A stretch of DNA of 48,410 bases from DAOUBP01 sp034432655 (GTDB lineage Bacteria > Chloroflexota > Anaerolineae > CG2-30-64-16): assembly GCA_034432655.1 (NCBI GenBank), contig DAOUBP010000116.1, forward strand, positions 1-48,410, written 5' to 3'. Within the stretch, counting starts at the first letter, position 1. Every line of letters starts with the position of its first letter. Made by a program: the position numbers and the translations under genes. Below are positions 8,739 to 15,793 of this stretch, in pieces. Below the pieces are notes generated by a model, which saw only the letters and a program-made list of their open reading frames with translations, was not told where the DNA came from and searched no databases.

Positions 8739-9812
8739 TCACAACGCGTTCACCGCCTCAACGATCTGTTCCAGGTCGGCCTGGGAGAGCTGCGGGTGCA
8801 CAGGCAGCGAGATCACTTCTCTGGCCAGGCGCTCGGCCACGGGCAACGTTTCCCCGCCCAGACCCATCTCCAACAGATACGCCTGCCGGTTGGCCGGGAT
8901 GGGGTAGAAGATGCCGGTGCCGACCCCGGCCTCGTTGAGCTGCTTCACCGCCGCGTCCCGGTCGCGGCTGCCGTCCACCCGGATGGTGTATTGGTGCCAG
9001 ACGTGCTCGTAGCCCGGCTTCACTTTTGGGGTGATCACGCTCGTGATATGGGCGTTCAGGTAGGCGGCGTTGGCGCGGCGGCGGGCAGTGAACGCCTCCA
9101 GGCGGTCTATCTGTGCCAGCCCGATGGCCGCGTGCAGGTCGCTCATGCGGAAGTTGAACCCCAGCATCTCATGGTGGTAGCGGCGCTGCATCCCGTGGTT
9201 ACGGATCATGCGACAGCGCTGGGCCACCGACTCGTCGTCGGTGGTGATCATGCCGCCCTCGCCCGCCATTACGTTTTTGGTAGCGTACAGGCTGAAACAG
9301 CCGGTGCCGAAGCTGCCCACCCGTTTCCCCTTGTACGCTGCGCCGATGGCTTGCGCCGCGTCTTCGATGACGATCAGGCCATGGCGGTCGGCAATTGCCA
9401 AGATGGCGTCCATGTCGCACGGGTAGCCATACAGGTGCACCGGCATGATGGCTTTGGTGCGCGGGGTGATGGCTGCCTCGATCAGGTCGGGGTTGATGTT
9501 GAACGTGTCCTCTGCGATGTCCACGAACACCGGTCGTGCGCCGGTGTAGATGATGCTGTTGACCGAGGCCTGAAACGTAAACGGTGTAGTGATGACCTCA
9601 TCGCCGGGGCCGATGCCGTGCGCCAGCAGGGCCACGTGCAGCGCAGTCGTTCCGTTGGCCGTGGCAACGGCGTAACGGGTGCCGCACACGGCGGCGAACT
9701 TCTCTTCCAGCTGGGCCGTGCGCGGGCCCTGTACCAGGAAGCCGGAGGCGAGCACCTCCAGCACGGCTTTGGTTTCGGCCTCGCCGATGAACGGTTTGGA
9801 GATGGGAATCAT
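8739..9812 (-). CDS. DegT/DnrJ/EryC1 aminotransferase, second copy
   Basis: This 357-aa PLP-dependent sugar aminotransferase has MIPISKPFIG, TANGTTALHVAL, the VIEDAAQAIGAAY strand and the Schiff-base Lys179 in YATKNVMAGEGG. Its TKNVMAGEGG context differs from the SKNLGAFGDGG of the 5525-6700 gene, so the two are divergent paralogues with probably different sugars: this one resembles 4-aminotransferases such as perosamine/bacillosamine-type enzymes, though this is not proven. AGGA lies 6 nt before the ATG. It heads the visible polysaccharide cluster and is followed after 100 bp by the WbpB-like gene. Confidence 0.87.
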   Translation of the reverse strand: MIPISKPFIGEAETKAVLEVLASGFLVQGPRTAQLEEKFAAVCGTRYAVATANGTTALHVALLAHGIGPGDEVITTPFTFQASVNSIIYTGARPVFVDIAEDTFNINPDLIEAAITPRTKAIMPVHLYGYPCDMDAILAIADRHGLIVIEDAAQAIGAAYKGKRVGSFGTGCFSLYATKNVMAGEGGMITTDDESVAQRCRMIRNHGMQRRYHHEMLGFNFRMSDLHAAIGLAQIDRLEAFTARRRANAAYLNAHITSVITPKVKPGYEHVWHQYTIRVDGSRDRDAAVKQLNEAGVGTGIFYPIPANRQAYLLEMGLGGETLPVAERLAREVISLPVHPQLSQADLEQIVEAVNAL

Positions 9813-9837
9813 GGATCGTCCTGCTTTCTTGAGAGAA

Positions 9838-10476
9838 TCAAGTGTCCTGGGGATCGGCGGCTGCGTCAGCCAGCGCGCGCAACCGCGCCGCTACCATTTC
9901 GATGGCGACCTCGTTATGCCCCCCCTCGGGGATGATGACATCGGCATAGCGCTTGCTGGGCTCGACAAACTCCAGGTGCATGGGGCGGACCGTGTTCAGG
10001 TACTGGTTGATCACCGATTCGGGCGTGCGGCCCCGTTCCTCCATGTCGCGCTTCAGCCGGCGGATGAAACGCAGGTCGGCGTCGGTATCCACGTAAATCT
10101 TTACGTCCATCAGGTCACGCAGCCGCTTGTCGGCGAAGATCAGAATCCCTTCGACCATGATGACCGGTTGCGGTTCGATGTGACGTGTTTCCGGCCGACG
10201 GGTGTGGGTGACGAAGTCGTACACAGGGATTTCCACTGCCTTGCCGGCTTGGAGTTGCCGCAGGTGCACGATGAGAAGGTCGTTATCCAGCGCGTCCGGG
10301 TGGTCGTAATTGAGCCGGGCACGCTCAGCCGGCGGCAGATGACTGGCATCCCGGTAATAGGCGTCGTGCGGCACATAGGCCACGCGATCGAACCCCACCC
10401 GCTCCAGGATCTTGAGCGCGATGGTAGTCTTGCCCGAACCGGTGCCGCCGGCTACACCGATGGTGATAGGTTTCAT
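9838..10476 (-). CDS. udk: Uridine kinase
   Basis: This 212-aa P-loop kinase phosphorylates uridine/cytidine to UMP/CMP in pyrimidine salvage. Walker A GGTGSGKT is at residues 10-17; YVPHDAYYRD, NYDHPDALDNDLL, PVYDFVTHTR and IMVEGILIFAD follow in the order typical of Udk. The ATG at 10476 is preferred over the one two codons upstream because GGAGG lies 8 nt before it but only 2 nt before the other. The start overlaps the 3-prime end of the CcsA-like gene region (10482) closely, so the genes may be cotranscribed. Length matches the family. Confidence 0.93.
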   Translation of the reverse strand: MKPITIGVAGGTGSGKTTIALKILERVGFDRVAYVPHDAYYRDASHLPPAERARLNYDHPDALDNDLLIVHLRQLQAGKAVEIPVYDFVTHTRRPETRHIEPQPVIMVEGILIFADKRLRDLMDVKIYVDTDADLRFIRRLKRDMEERGRTPESVINQYLNTVRPMHLEFVEPSKRYADVIIPEGGHNEVAIEMVAARLRALADAAADPQDT

Positions 10477-10481
10477 GGGCA

Positions 10482-11369
10482 TTACCTCCACGATCCTGCA
10501 TTGCCGGCCGCCAGGACGCCGGCCGCCACGACCAGCGCTACCAGCAAGGGCGCCAACCAGCCGGGCAACCGCAATGGCCGCCAGCCGGACGTCACGTGCA
10601 GATAGGCCGCGCCGCACAGCCAGGCGGACAGCGTCCACAGTTCGGCTGGCGCCGCGCGCACGATGGTCGCGTGCGCGACCAGGTTCCAGGCTGCGCCACT
10701 TAGACATGCCGCCGTCAACCAGGGAAAGCTGAAGAGGGCTGCCCGTCGGCCCCAGTCCTCTGCCGGCCAGGCTGCCTCCGGCTCACCGGGTTCGGGCAGC
10801 TCGGCCTGGGGCTGCGGCTCCTCAGCCGGCCTTTGCGCCTGTGCAGCCGACTGAGAACGGCGCCAGATCTGCAGTATCCAGACCAGGGAGGCCGTCCAGG
10901 CCACGATCCAGCCCCCCAGGCCGATGCCAGCCAGCAAGTTACGTACCCCGAAGAGCCAGGTGCGCGCTGGCGGGAGGGCCGGTGTGTCCGCCGCTGCCGC
11001 GGCCGGGATGCTCAGCAGCGCACCGGCACCCAGCAGGATGGCCGCCGCGAGCAATGTAAGGCCGAGGGCGACACTGTGGGTGGTCCAGTGGCCCTCCGCA
11101 TCAGCGCGCAGAGCCAGCCAGGCAGCCATCACCAGGCCGCCCCCCGCCAGCAATGCCAGCGCCTCTGAAGAAGTCCCACCGGGCCAGGAGCGACTCTCCC
11201 ACGCCTGCCAGCCCAGGCCGGCCAGCGCGGTAAGTAAGGCCGCTGCCAAGGGAGCGAGCCAGGGCAGCAGCCGTCGCTGCCGGACCTTGTCACGCGCCAC
11301 GATCATCCACAGGCCGGCCAGGAAGGCCAGACCGGCACCGCCGGCCCACAACCAGCCGCTAAGCGTCAC
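10482..11369 (-). CDS. CcsA/ResC-like membrane protein with degenerate heme-handling motif
   Basis: This 295-aa protein has about 7-8 hydrophobic segments and follows a ResB gene, the usual place of CcsA (ResC), the System II cytochrome c heme exporter/lyase. Family landmarks are recognisable: WESRSWPGGTSSEAL (where CcsA has the 'P-SNMYES' region), WGRRAALFSFPWLTAACLSGAAW, and ELWTLSAWLCGAAYLH. However, the tryptophan-rich WWD segment before ELW is replaced by AHATIVRAAPA, and the conserved His after the 'L-WL' segment reads VRN. Start GTG 11369 has GGAGG 6 nt upstream and overlaps the resB stop. A charged Pro/Glu-rich loop (about 175-205) is extra. It may be decayed or repurposed. Confidence 0.6.
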   Translation of the reverse strand: MTLSGWLWAGGAGLAFLAGLWMIVARDKVRQRRLLPWLAPLAAALLTALAGLGWQAWESRSWPGGTSSEALALLAGGGLVMAAWLALRADAEGHWTTHSVALGLTLLAAAILLGAGALLSIPAAAAADTPALPPARTWLFGVRNLLAGIGLGGWIVAWTASLVWILQIWRRSQSAAQAQRPAEEPQPQAELPEPGEPEAAWPAEDWGRRAALFSFPWLTAACLSGAAWNLVAHATIVRAAPAELWTLSAWLCGAAYLHVTSGWRPLRLPGWLAPLLVALVVAAGVLAAGNAGSWR

Positions 11370-12753
11370 GGTTGCCCTCCTGATCCGCAGGCTCCGCGGC
11401 GCGGGCCACGCGCAGAAGCCATTCGATCTCGTCCTGTGGCGCAGCCGGAGCGGCCGCGCCGACGATGGCCAGCACCTGCTTGCCATCTGATCCGAACCGG
11501 GCCCACAGGCGCGTCATCCCGCCGCTGGCGGACAACACGGTTCCTGCCAGCACCAGCAAGCCGCCGAGCGTCAAAGGGATCAGCCCCGGCAGATAGGCAA
11601 TCTCCAGTATCGCGTAGCGATCACGGCGCAGGTTGAGGCGCGTGCCTTCGACGAGCAATTGCCCTTCATCGGTGATCAGCGCCGATGCAGCCGGGGTTGT
11701 CTCTTCCCCGCGATAGGCCTCCACCAGGAATACCGGCTGTTGAATCCCTTGTTCGGGCAACGCGGCGTAGCTCACCGCTCGAAAAGTGAGGTTGCTCATC
11801 GGGATGGCAAAACCTTGTTCGCTTTGGGTCTGTCCGAACAACAGGCGCAAGGCCGGGCCGACCTGGCCATCGGCCGCCAGTGACTGCAAGACCACCGCCC
11901 GGCCCTGGCTATCCTTGGCCGTCACGCCCAGAGCCGGGCCGGTGGCCTGCTGCGCCACCCACAGGTGACCCCGAAATGCCGCTTGCGCTACGGCCGGGCG
12001 CAGGCGCGCGCTGCGGCCGCGGAGGGCCAGGATCACGTCCGATGAGGCGGTGGCCGCGTCGCCGGTGATCCTCTCCAGCGTGATCTGGGGCGCCGCAGGT
12101 TGCTCCAGGGTGATGGTGTCGCCGGGGCCCAGGGTGATCTCTCTGGCGCGCCAGCTGAACGCGTCGTTGACCGCCAGGCCGACCAACAGGATCAACAGGC
12201 CGACGTAGGCCAGGAACGGCCCCCAGGCGGCCAGTGGACGTCGCTGCGCAAAAAGCTCGCTGCTGGTGCTGTCTCCTTCGAGGCGGATTGTGTCGTAATG
12301 CGAATCCAGGGCTGCGAGAAGCCGGTCCATGATCGGTGCCAACGGGCCGGGCAGGATGGCCCGTCGGAAGACGACCCGTCGCGGGGGCAAAGGGGGGGGT
12401 TCCCGGCGATGGAGCCGATACAGAAACGCGGCCTGGGACGCGGTCCGCAGTGCCAGATTGAGGCCCAGCCCCGCCAGCAAGGCACGCAGCCAGATGCTGG
12501 ACAACAAGGTGAATGCCCCCAGCGCGCGCATGGGTGAACCGGAAGCGGGAAACCTGGCTGCCAGGGCGGTCAACTGGCGGTCGGCCTCGGCGTCACTCAG
12601 GCCGATAGGGAGTTGCGGGAAGACCGCCGCCAAACCGATAACCGCTGCCAGGAGCACGAAAAGCGTTGCCGTCACCTGTGGGGCAGCGAGCGCGTACCAC
12701 AGGGCCCCAAAGGCGGAGTCCAGGCGGCGAATTCGGCTTCGGGTACGTAACAT
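11359..12753 (-). CDS. resB: ResB-like cytochrome c biogenesis protein
   Basis: This protein of about 464 aa resembles ResB/Ccs1, the System II partner that holds heme and apocytochrome outside the membrane. N-terminal hydrophobic segments (TATLFVLLAAVIGLAAVFPQ; LLSSIWLRALLAGLGLNLAL) are followed by PLAAWGPFLAYVGLLILLVGL, a large extracytoplasmic domain (about 215-400), and a last membrane segment LIPLTLGGLLVLAGTVL, the canonical ResB topology. The start ATG 12753 (MLRTRSRIRRLD) has no clear Shine-Dalgarno; the frame stays open to 12843, close to the upstream tRNA gene. Its products would serve the ten or so c-type hemes encoded in the respiratory cluster. Confidence 0.8.
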   Translation of the reverse strand: MLRTRSRIRRLDSAFGALWYALAAPQVTATLFVLLAAVIGLAAVFPQLPIGLSDAEADRQLTALAARFPASGSPMRALGAFTLLSSIWLRALLAGLGLNLALRTASQAAFLYRLHRREPPPLPPRRVVFRRAILPGPLAPIMDRLLAALDSHYDTIRLEGDSTSSELFAQRRPLAAWGPFLAYVGLLILLVGLAVNDAFSWRAREITLGPGDTITLEQPAAPQITLERITGDAATASSDVILALRGRSARLRPAVAQAAFRGHLWVAQQATGPALGVTAKDSQGRAVVLQSLAADGQVGPALRLLFGQTQSEQGFAIPMSNLTFRAVSYAALPEQGIQQPVFLVEAYRGEETTPAASALITDEGQLLVEGTRLNLRRDRYAILEIAYLPGLIPLTLGGLLVLAGTVLSASGGMTRLWARFGSDGKQVLAIVGAAAPAAPQDEIEWLLRVARAAEPADQEGNRDA

Positions 12754-12848
12754 GGTCGCAGGTGTAGCAGGAAAAGATCGGCCCCAACCTGAGGCCCGTT
12801 CCCAGGCGATTGGCCGTGGGGGGCGGGCCGGGGCTGGGGCCACGCATC

Positions 12849-12924
12849 TGGAGCCACCCGACGGAATCGAACCGTCAACCTAGCGCTTACGAAGCGCTTG
12901 CTCTGCCGATTGAGCTAGGGTGGC
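12849..12924 (-). tRNA. tRNA-Thr(CGU)
   Basis: The minus strand folds as a cloverleaf: acceptor GCCACCC/GGGTGGC, D arm GCTCAATCGGCAGAGC, anticodon stem AGCGC/GCGCT with loop TTCGTAA (anticodon CGT, reading ACG), and T arm GACGG-TTCGATT-CCGTC. The discriminator is T and CCA is encoded. A TATAAT box lies about 34 nt upstream of the mature 5-prime end. Confidence 0.95.
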
Positions 12925-12957
12925 TTACGGTCGGGCTGATGCACCACGACCGCTCAA

Positions 12958-12963
12958 ATTATA
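12958..12963 (-). promoter_or_regulatory. -10 box for tRNA-Thr
   Basis: A perfect TATAAT on the minus strand ends about 34 nt before the tRNA. A recognisable -35 is weak (TTTGCG 18 nt upstream). Expected transcription start is near 12951, leaving a short 5-prime leader for RNase P removal. Confidence 0.55.
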
Positions 12964-12986
12964 CCAGCGAGCACGGCGGAACGCAA

Positions 12987-13056
12987 AATGCGGATATGGA
13001 ATGTAGAATGGGCGATCTACGATGTTCGTCTGCCATTCGCCATTCGCTGATGCGCC
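12987..13056. repeat. 7-bp repeat tract between efp and tRNA-Thr
   Basis: Ten 7-bp units in phase: six mostly starting ATG or ATA (for example ATATGGA, ATGTAGA, ATGGGCG, ATGTTCG), then TCTGCCA, TTCGCCA, TTCGCTG and ATGCGCC. The second group is largely the reverse complement of the first (TGGCGAA against TTCGCCA), so the tract can fold on itself. It stops 6 bp from the efp stop codon. Confidence 0.7.
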
Positions 13057-13062
13057 GATTTG

Positions 13063-13620
13063 CTAGACGCGTGTTACGTACTCGCCGGTGCGCGTGTCAA
13101 TGCGGATCTTGTCCCCCACGTTGACGAACAACGGCACCTTCACCTGGTAGCCGGTGCTCACGATGGCGGGTTTGGTGGCATTGGTGGCCGTATCGCCCGC
13201 GAAGCCCGGCTCGGTCTGGATCACTTCCAGGTCCACGGTGGTGGGCAAGGTGACGCTGATCGGCTCGCCCTCGTAGCTCTCCAGGTCAACCGTCATGCCG
13301 TCGGTCAGGAAGTTGACCGCATCGCCCAACATGTCTTTGTGCAGTATCGGCTGCTCGAACGTCTCTGTATTCATGAAGGTATACAGATCACCGTCATGGT
13401 ACAGGTACTGCACCTCGGCGTGATCCAGCCGCACATCCTGGACGCGGCTGCCGGAGGGATAGGTCTTTTCCATCGTGGCGCCTGTGCGCACGTTGCGTAC
13501 CTTGACCCGAATCGTGGCATTGCCACGGCCAGCCTTGATGTGTTGATAGTCCAGCACCCGCCACAGCTCGTTATCTTCCGTATACGTCGTGCCTTTGCGC
13601 AAATCTTGAACACCGATCAT
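13063..13620 (-). CDS. efp: Translation elongation factor P
   Basis: This 185-aa three-domain EF-P rescues ribosomes stalled at polyproline. Domain I ends in HIKAGRGNATIRVKVRN: the tip residue that enters the peptidyl-transferase centre is Arg32, not the beta-lysylated Lys of E. coli. Domains II and III include EKTYPSGSRV, QYLYHDGDLYTFMNTETFEQ and VPLFVNVGDKIRIDTRTGEY, all standard. The ATG 13620 (MIGVQDLRKG) is chosen by family alignment; an in-frame start 10 codons upstream would add a non-conserved leader. A consensus promoter and a leader hairpin lie upstream. No EarP, EpmA or other modifying enzyme is in the window. Confidence 0.95.
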   Translation of the reverse strand: MIGVQDLRKGTTYTEDNELWRVLDYQHIKAGRGNATIRVKVRNVRTGATMEKTYPSGSRVQDVRLDHAEVQYLYHDGDLYTFMNTETFEQPILHKDMLGDAVNFLTDGMTVDLESYEGEPISVTLPTTVDLEVIQTEPGFAGDTATNATKPAIVSTGYQVKVPLFVNVGDKIRIDTRTGEYVTRV

Positions 13621-13710
13621 ATTTGTTACCTTGCTCCTGAAATGTGTCATTCGCGGGCTGCGCGCCCGGCTCCGCGTTAGCTCCCAGATGATCTGTCGAA
13701 TGGCGGCAAA

Positions 13711-13740
13711 ACCTCCGAGGTCATCACGTCCCTCGGAGGT
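13711..13740 (-). terminator. Hairpin plus TTTT in the efp leader
   Basis: A perfect 10-bp stem (ACCTCCGAGG/CCTCGGAGGT) with a 10-nt loop is followed on the minus strand by TTTTG. It lies about 54 bp past the zinc-ribbon gene stop and could terminate that transcript. It also starts about 5 nt after the predicted efp transcription start, so it may instead be a leader attenuator or a protective 5-prime hairpin. Confidence 0.55.
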
Positions 13741-13751
13741 CTCCGTTCACA

Positions 13752-13780
13752 ATCATAGCAAGCTGTGAGTTCTGTGTCAA
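13752..13780 (-). promoter_or_regulatory. Sigma70-type promoter for efp
   Basis: Minus strand: TTGACA at 13775-13780, a 17-bp spacer, and TATGAT at 13752-13757. This is near-consensus. Expected transcription start is about 13745, giving a leader of about 125 nt that begins with a strong hairpin. Confidence 0.75.
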
Positions 13781-13793
13781 ATCGGCGTCGGTT

Positions 13794-14495
13794 TCACTCC
13801 GCCCACAGCAGCCGGCCGCAGTTGCCGCAATAGACCGGCTCGTCCCCTTCCAAGGCGGCAGCGAGTTTGCTGGGGGGCAGGGCCACAGAACAGGCGCTGC
13901 AGGTATCGCCGTCCACCTCTGCCACGGCCCGGCCGCCCTTGCGCGCCCGCAGGCTGTCGTAGAGGGGCAGGAGCTCGGCCGGCGCAGCCTGGCGCGCGGC
14001 GGCCTGGCGCGCCTGCAAAGCCGGGAGCCGTGCCTTCAGTTGGGCCTGCTCCTGACGCAACGCCGCCTGTGTCTGTTCCCATGCCGCCGTCAGACGAGAC
14101 AGCTCGGCCTGACAGGCCGCGTGGCGCTGGGCGGCTGCGTCGGTCGCCACCATGGCCTCTAACAGCCGGTCTTCGACCGCCGACAGCTGGTGGCGATGCT
14201 GTTGCAGATCGCGCTCGGCGTTTTCCAGCTCGCGCGGATTACGGATCTGGCCGCTGTAGAGCTTCTGCTCGGTGCGGGCTACTTCGGCTCTGGCCTCAGC
14301 CTGAGCCTGTTCCAGTTTGCGTTGTTCCCGCCGGCAGCGTTCCAGCTCTTTTTCGGCCTCGGCCAGCGCAGCACGGGCTGCCACCAACGCAGGGGGCTCG
14401 CGCAGCGCCAGGGCGATTTCTGCCAGGCGGGCTTTAGCCGCATCTAGAGCCAGGTCGGCCTCGTTCAGCAGGGCTAAGCGGTGAATGGCACGCAT
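13794..14495 (-). CDS. Coiled-coil protein with C4 zinc ribbon (DUF164/CT398-like)
   Basis: This 233-aa protein consists of a long heptad-rich helical region (about residues 10-165; runs of Leu/Ala with Arg, Gln and Glu, such as AELSRLTAAWEQTQAAL) followed by a C-terminal zinc ribbon with CSAC and CGNC. This is the layout of the zf-RING_7/DUF164 family, implicated in nucleic-acid or secretion-chaperone roles; the exact function is not established. GGAGG lies 9 nt before the ATG, and a TATAAT box 33 nt upstream. A hairpin past the stop may end the transcript. Confidence 0.85.
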   Translation of the reverse strand: MRAIHRLALLNEADLALDAAKARLAEIALALREPPALVAARAALAEAEKELERCRREQRKLEQAQAEARAEVARTEQKLYSGQIRNPRELENAERDLQQHRHQLSAVEDRLLEAMVATDAAAQRHAACQAELSRLTAAWEQTQAALRQEQAQLKARLPALQARQAAARQAAPAELLPLYDSLRARKGGRAVAEVDGDTCSACSVALPPSKLAAALEGDEPVYCGNCGRLLWAE

Positions 14496-14527
14496 GAGCG
14501 CAGGCCTCCGGAAGTCAGGATGGGACG

Positions 14528-14533
14528 ATTATA
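14528..14533 (-). promoter_or_regulatory. -10 box for the zinc-ribbon gene
   Basis: A perfect TATAAT on the minus strand lies 33 nt before the ATG at 14495. The -35 region is weak (TTCAAC, spacer 18). Expected leader length is about 25 nt, which includes the GGAGG ribosome-binding site. Confidence 0.55.
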
Positions 14534-14575
14534 CATCGGGAAGCATCCTACGTTGAAAATGTCCCCTGTGTCGTG

Positions 14576-14619
14576 GCGACTTCGGTCGCTCAGGGCTGCG
14601 CCGAACGGCTGAAGCCGTT
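14576..14619. repeat. REP-like double hairpin between galK and zinc-ribbon gene
   Basis: Two short perfect stems stand side by side: GCGAC-TTCG-GTCGC (a UUCG-type tetraloop in RNA) and AACGGCT-GA-AGCCGTT. The second (GGCTGAAGCC, followed by GTTACTACGAA) looks like a bacterial REP element and resembles GGCTTTAGCC in the insertion within the FeS gene near 28.1 kb. It sits in the leader region upstream of the zinc-ribbon gene and past the galK stop. Confidence 0.55.
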
Positions 14620-14647
14620 ACTACGAAAGTTTTCATCCGGGCATCGG

Positions 14648-15793
14648 CTACCAGCCAGCCACGATCTCTGCGCCGGCAGTGGCACGGCAGATGTAGATGC
14701 GCGGGGTGAGGCCGGTGCGGGTCTCGTAACCTTCGGCCACAGAAGCAACGAATGTCTGGATGGTGGCCTCTTGCACCAGCGCGACAGCACAGCCGCCGAA
14801 GCCCGCGCCCGTCATGCGCGCGCCCAGACAGCCGGGATGCGACTGGGCCGCCTCCACCATCACATCTAGCTCATGGCTGGAGACCTGGAAATCGTCACGC
14901 AGGCTGATGTGGCTGGCGTTCAGCAGGCGGCCGAGGGCTGCCGCGTCCCCTGTCCGCATCGCGTCGCACGCCTGTAGCACGCGGCCGTTTTCGGTGATCA
15001 CGTGTCGCGCCCGACGGTAGGTCACCGGGTCAAGGTCCGCGCGCGCAGCCTCAAGCTGCTCAATGGTCACATCGCGCAACGCCGGCACGCCGAAATGGCG
15101 CGCCGCTGCTTCGCACTGTGCCCGCCGTTCGTTATAGGCCGAGTCCACCAGCCCGCGGCGTGTTGCCGTGTCCAGCACTGCCACGGCGATCCCGGCCGGC
15201 AGCGGGAAAGGGGTTGTCTCCAGCGTCCGGCAGTCAATGAGCAGCGCATGGTCGGCCACGCCCGCGGCCGAGATCATCTGATCCATGATGCCGCAGTTGA
15301 CCCCGACCCACTTGTTTTCGGCGTACTGGCCGATCAGCGCCATGCGGCGAGCATCCCAGGGCCAACCACTCACTGCGGCAAAAGCCCTGGCCACGGCCAT
15401 CTCCACCGAGGCCGACGAGGAGAGGCCGGCACCGATGGGTACGTCGCCTGCCAGCACACCTTCCCAGCCGGCCACGGCATAGCCGTGCCCGCGCAGCGCC
15501 CAGGCTACCCCTCGCACATAGTCTGCCCAGGAGCCGTGGCGGGGGGACAGGTCGTCCAAATGGAAGGTGTCCTGTTCGCCGAAATCCAGCGCGTGGACGA
15601 CCACGCGGCGGTCGGGCCGTGGGCGCAGCGCGATCCATGTCGCCCGGTCAATGGCCAGGGGCAAGACGAAGCCATCGTTGTAGTCGGTGTGCTCTCCGAT
15701 CAGGTTGACGCGGCCGGGCGCGCGCACTATGAACGCGGGAGACGTGTTGAACTGGTTGCGAAAAGTCTGAGCTACCTGCTCTATCAGGGCCAT
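14648..15793 (-). CDS. galK: Galactokinase
   Basis: This 381-aa GHMP kinase phosphorylates alpha-D-galactose at C1 (Leloir pathway). The galactokinase signature GRVNLIGEHTDYNDGFVLP is at about residues 26-44, the ATP-binding GLSSSASVEMA at about 125-135, and the C-terminal GHMP motif MTGAGFGGCAVAL at about 331-343. CGIMDQM, containing the catalytic Asp, is also present. The ATG overlaps the mannosidase stop by 10 bp, so the two are translationally coupled. galT and galE are not in the window. Together with the GH38 mannosidase this points to catabolism of glycan-derived hexoses. Confidence 0.95.
   Translation of the reverse strand: MALIEQVAQTFRNQFNTSPAFIVRAPGRVNLIGEHTDYNDGFVLPLAIDRATWIALRPRPDRRVVVHALDFGEQDTFHLDDLSPRHGSWADYVRGVAWALRGHGYAVAGWEGVLAGDVPIGAGLSSSASVEMAVARAFAAVSGWPWDARRMALIGQYAENKWVGVNCGIMDQMISAAGVADHALLIDCRTLETTPFPLPAGIAVAVLDTATRRGLVDSAYNERRAQCEAAARHFGVPALRDVTIEQLEAARADLDPVTYRRARHVITENGRVLQACDAMRTGDAAALGRLLNASHISLRDDFQVSSHELDVMVEAAQSHPGCLGARMTGAGFGGCAVALVQEATIQTFVASVAEGYETRTGLTPRIYICRATAGAEIVAGW

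Noticed and set aside
7484..8938. Plus-strand open frame with decapeptide repeats (KLISAYFCKP)
   Set aside because: It is the translation of the REP array running antisense into the WbpB-like gene; there is no ribosome site and the real gene is on the other strand.
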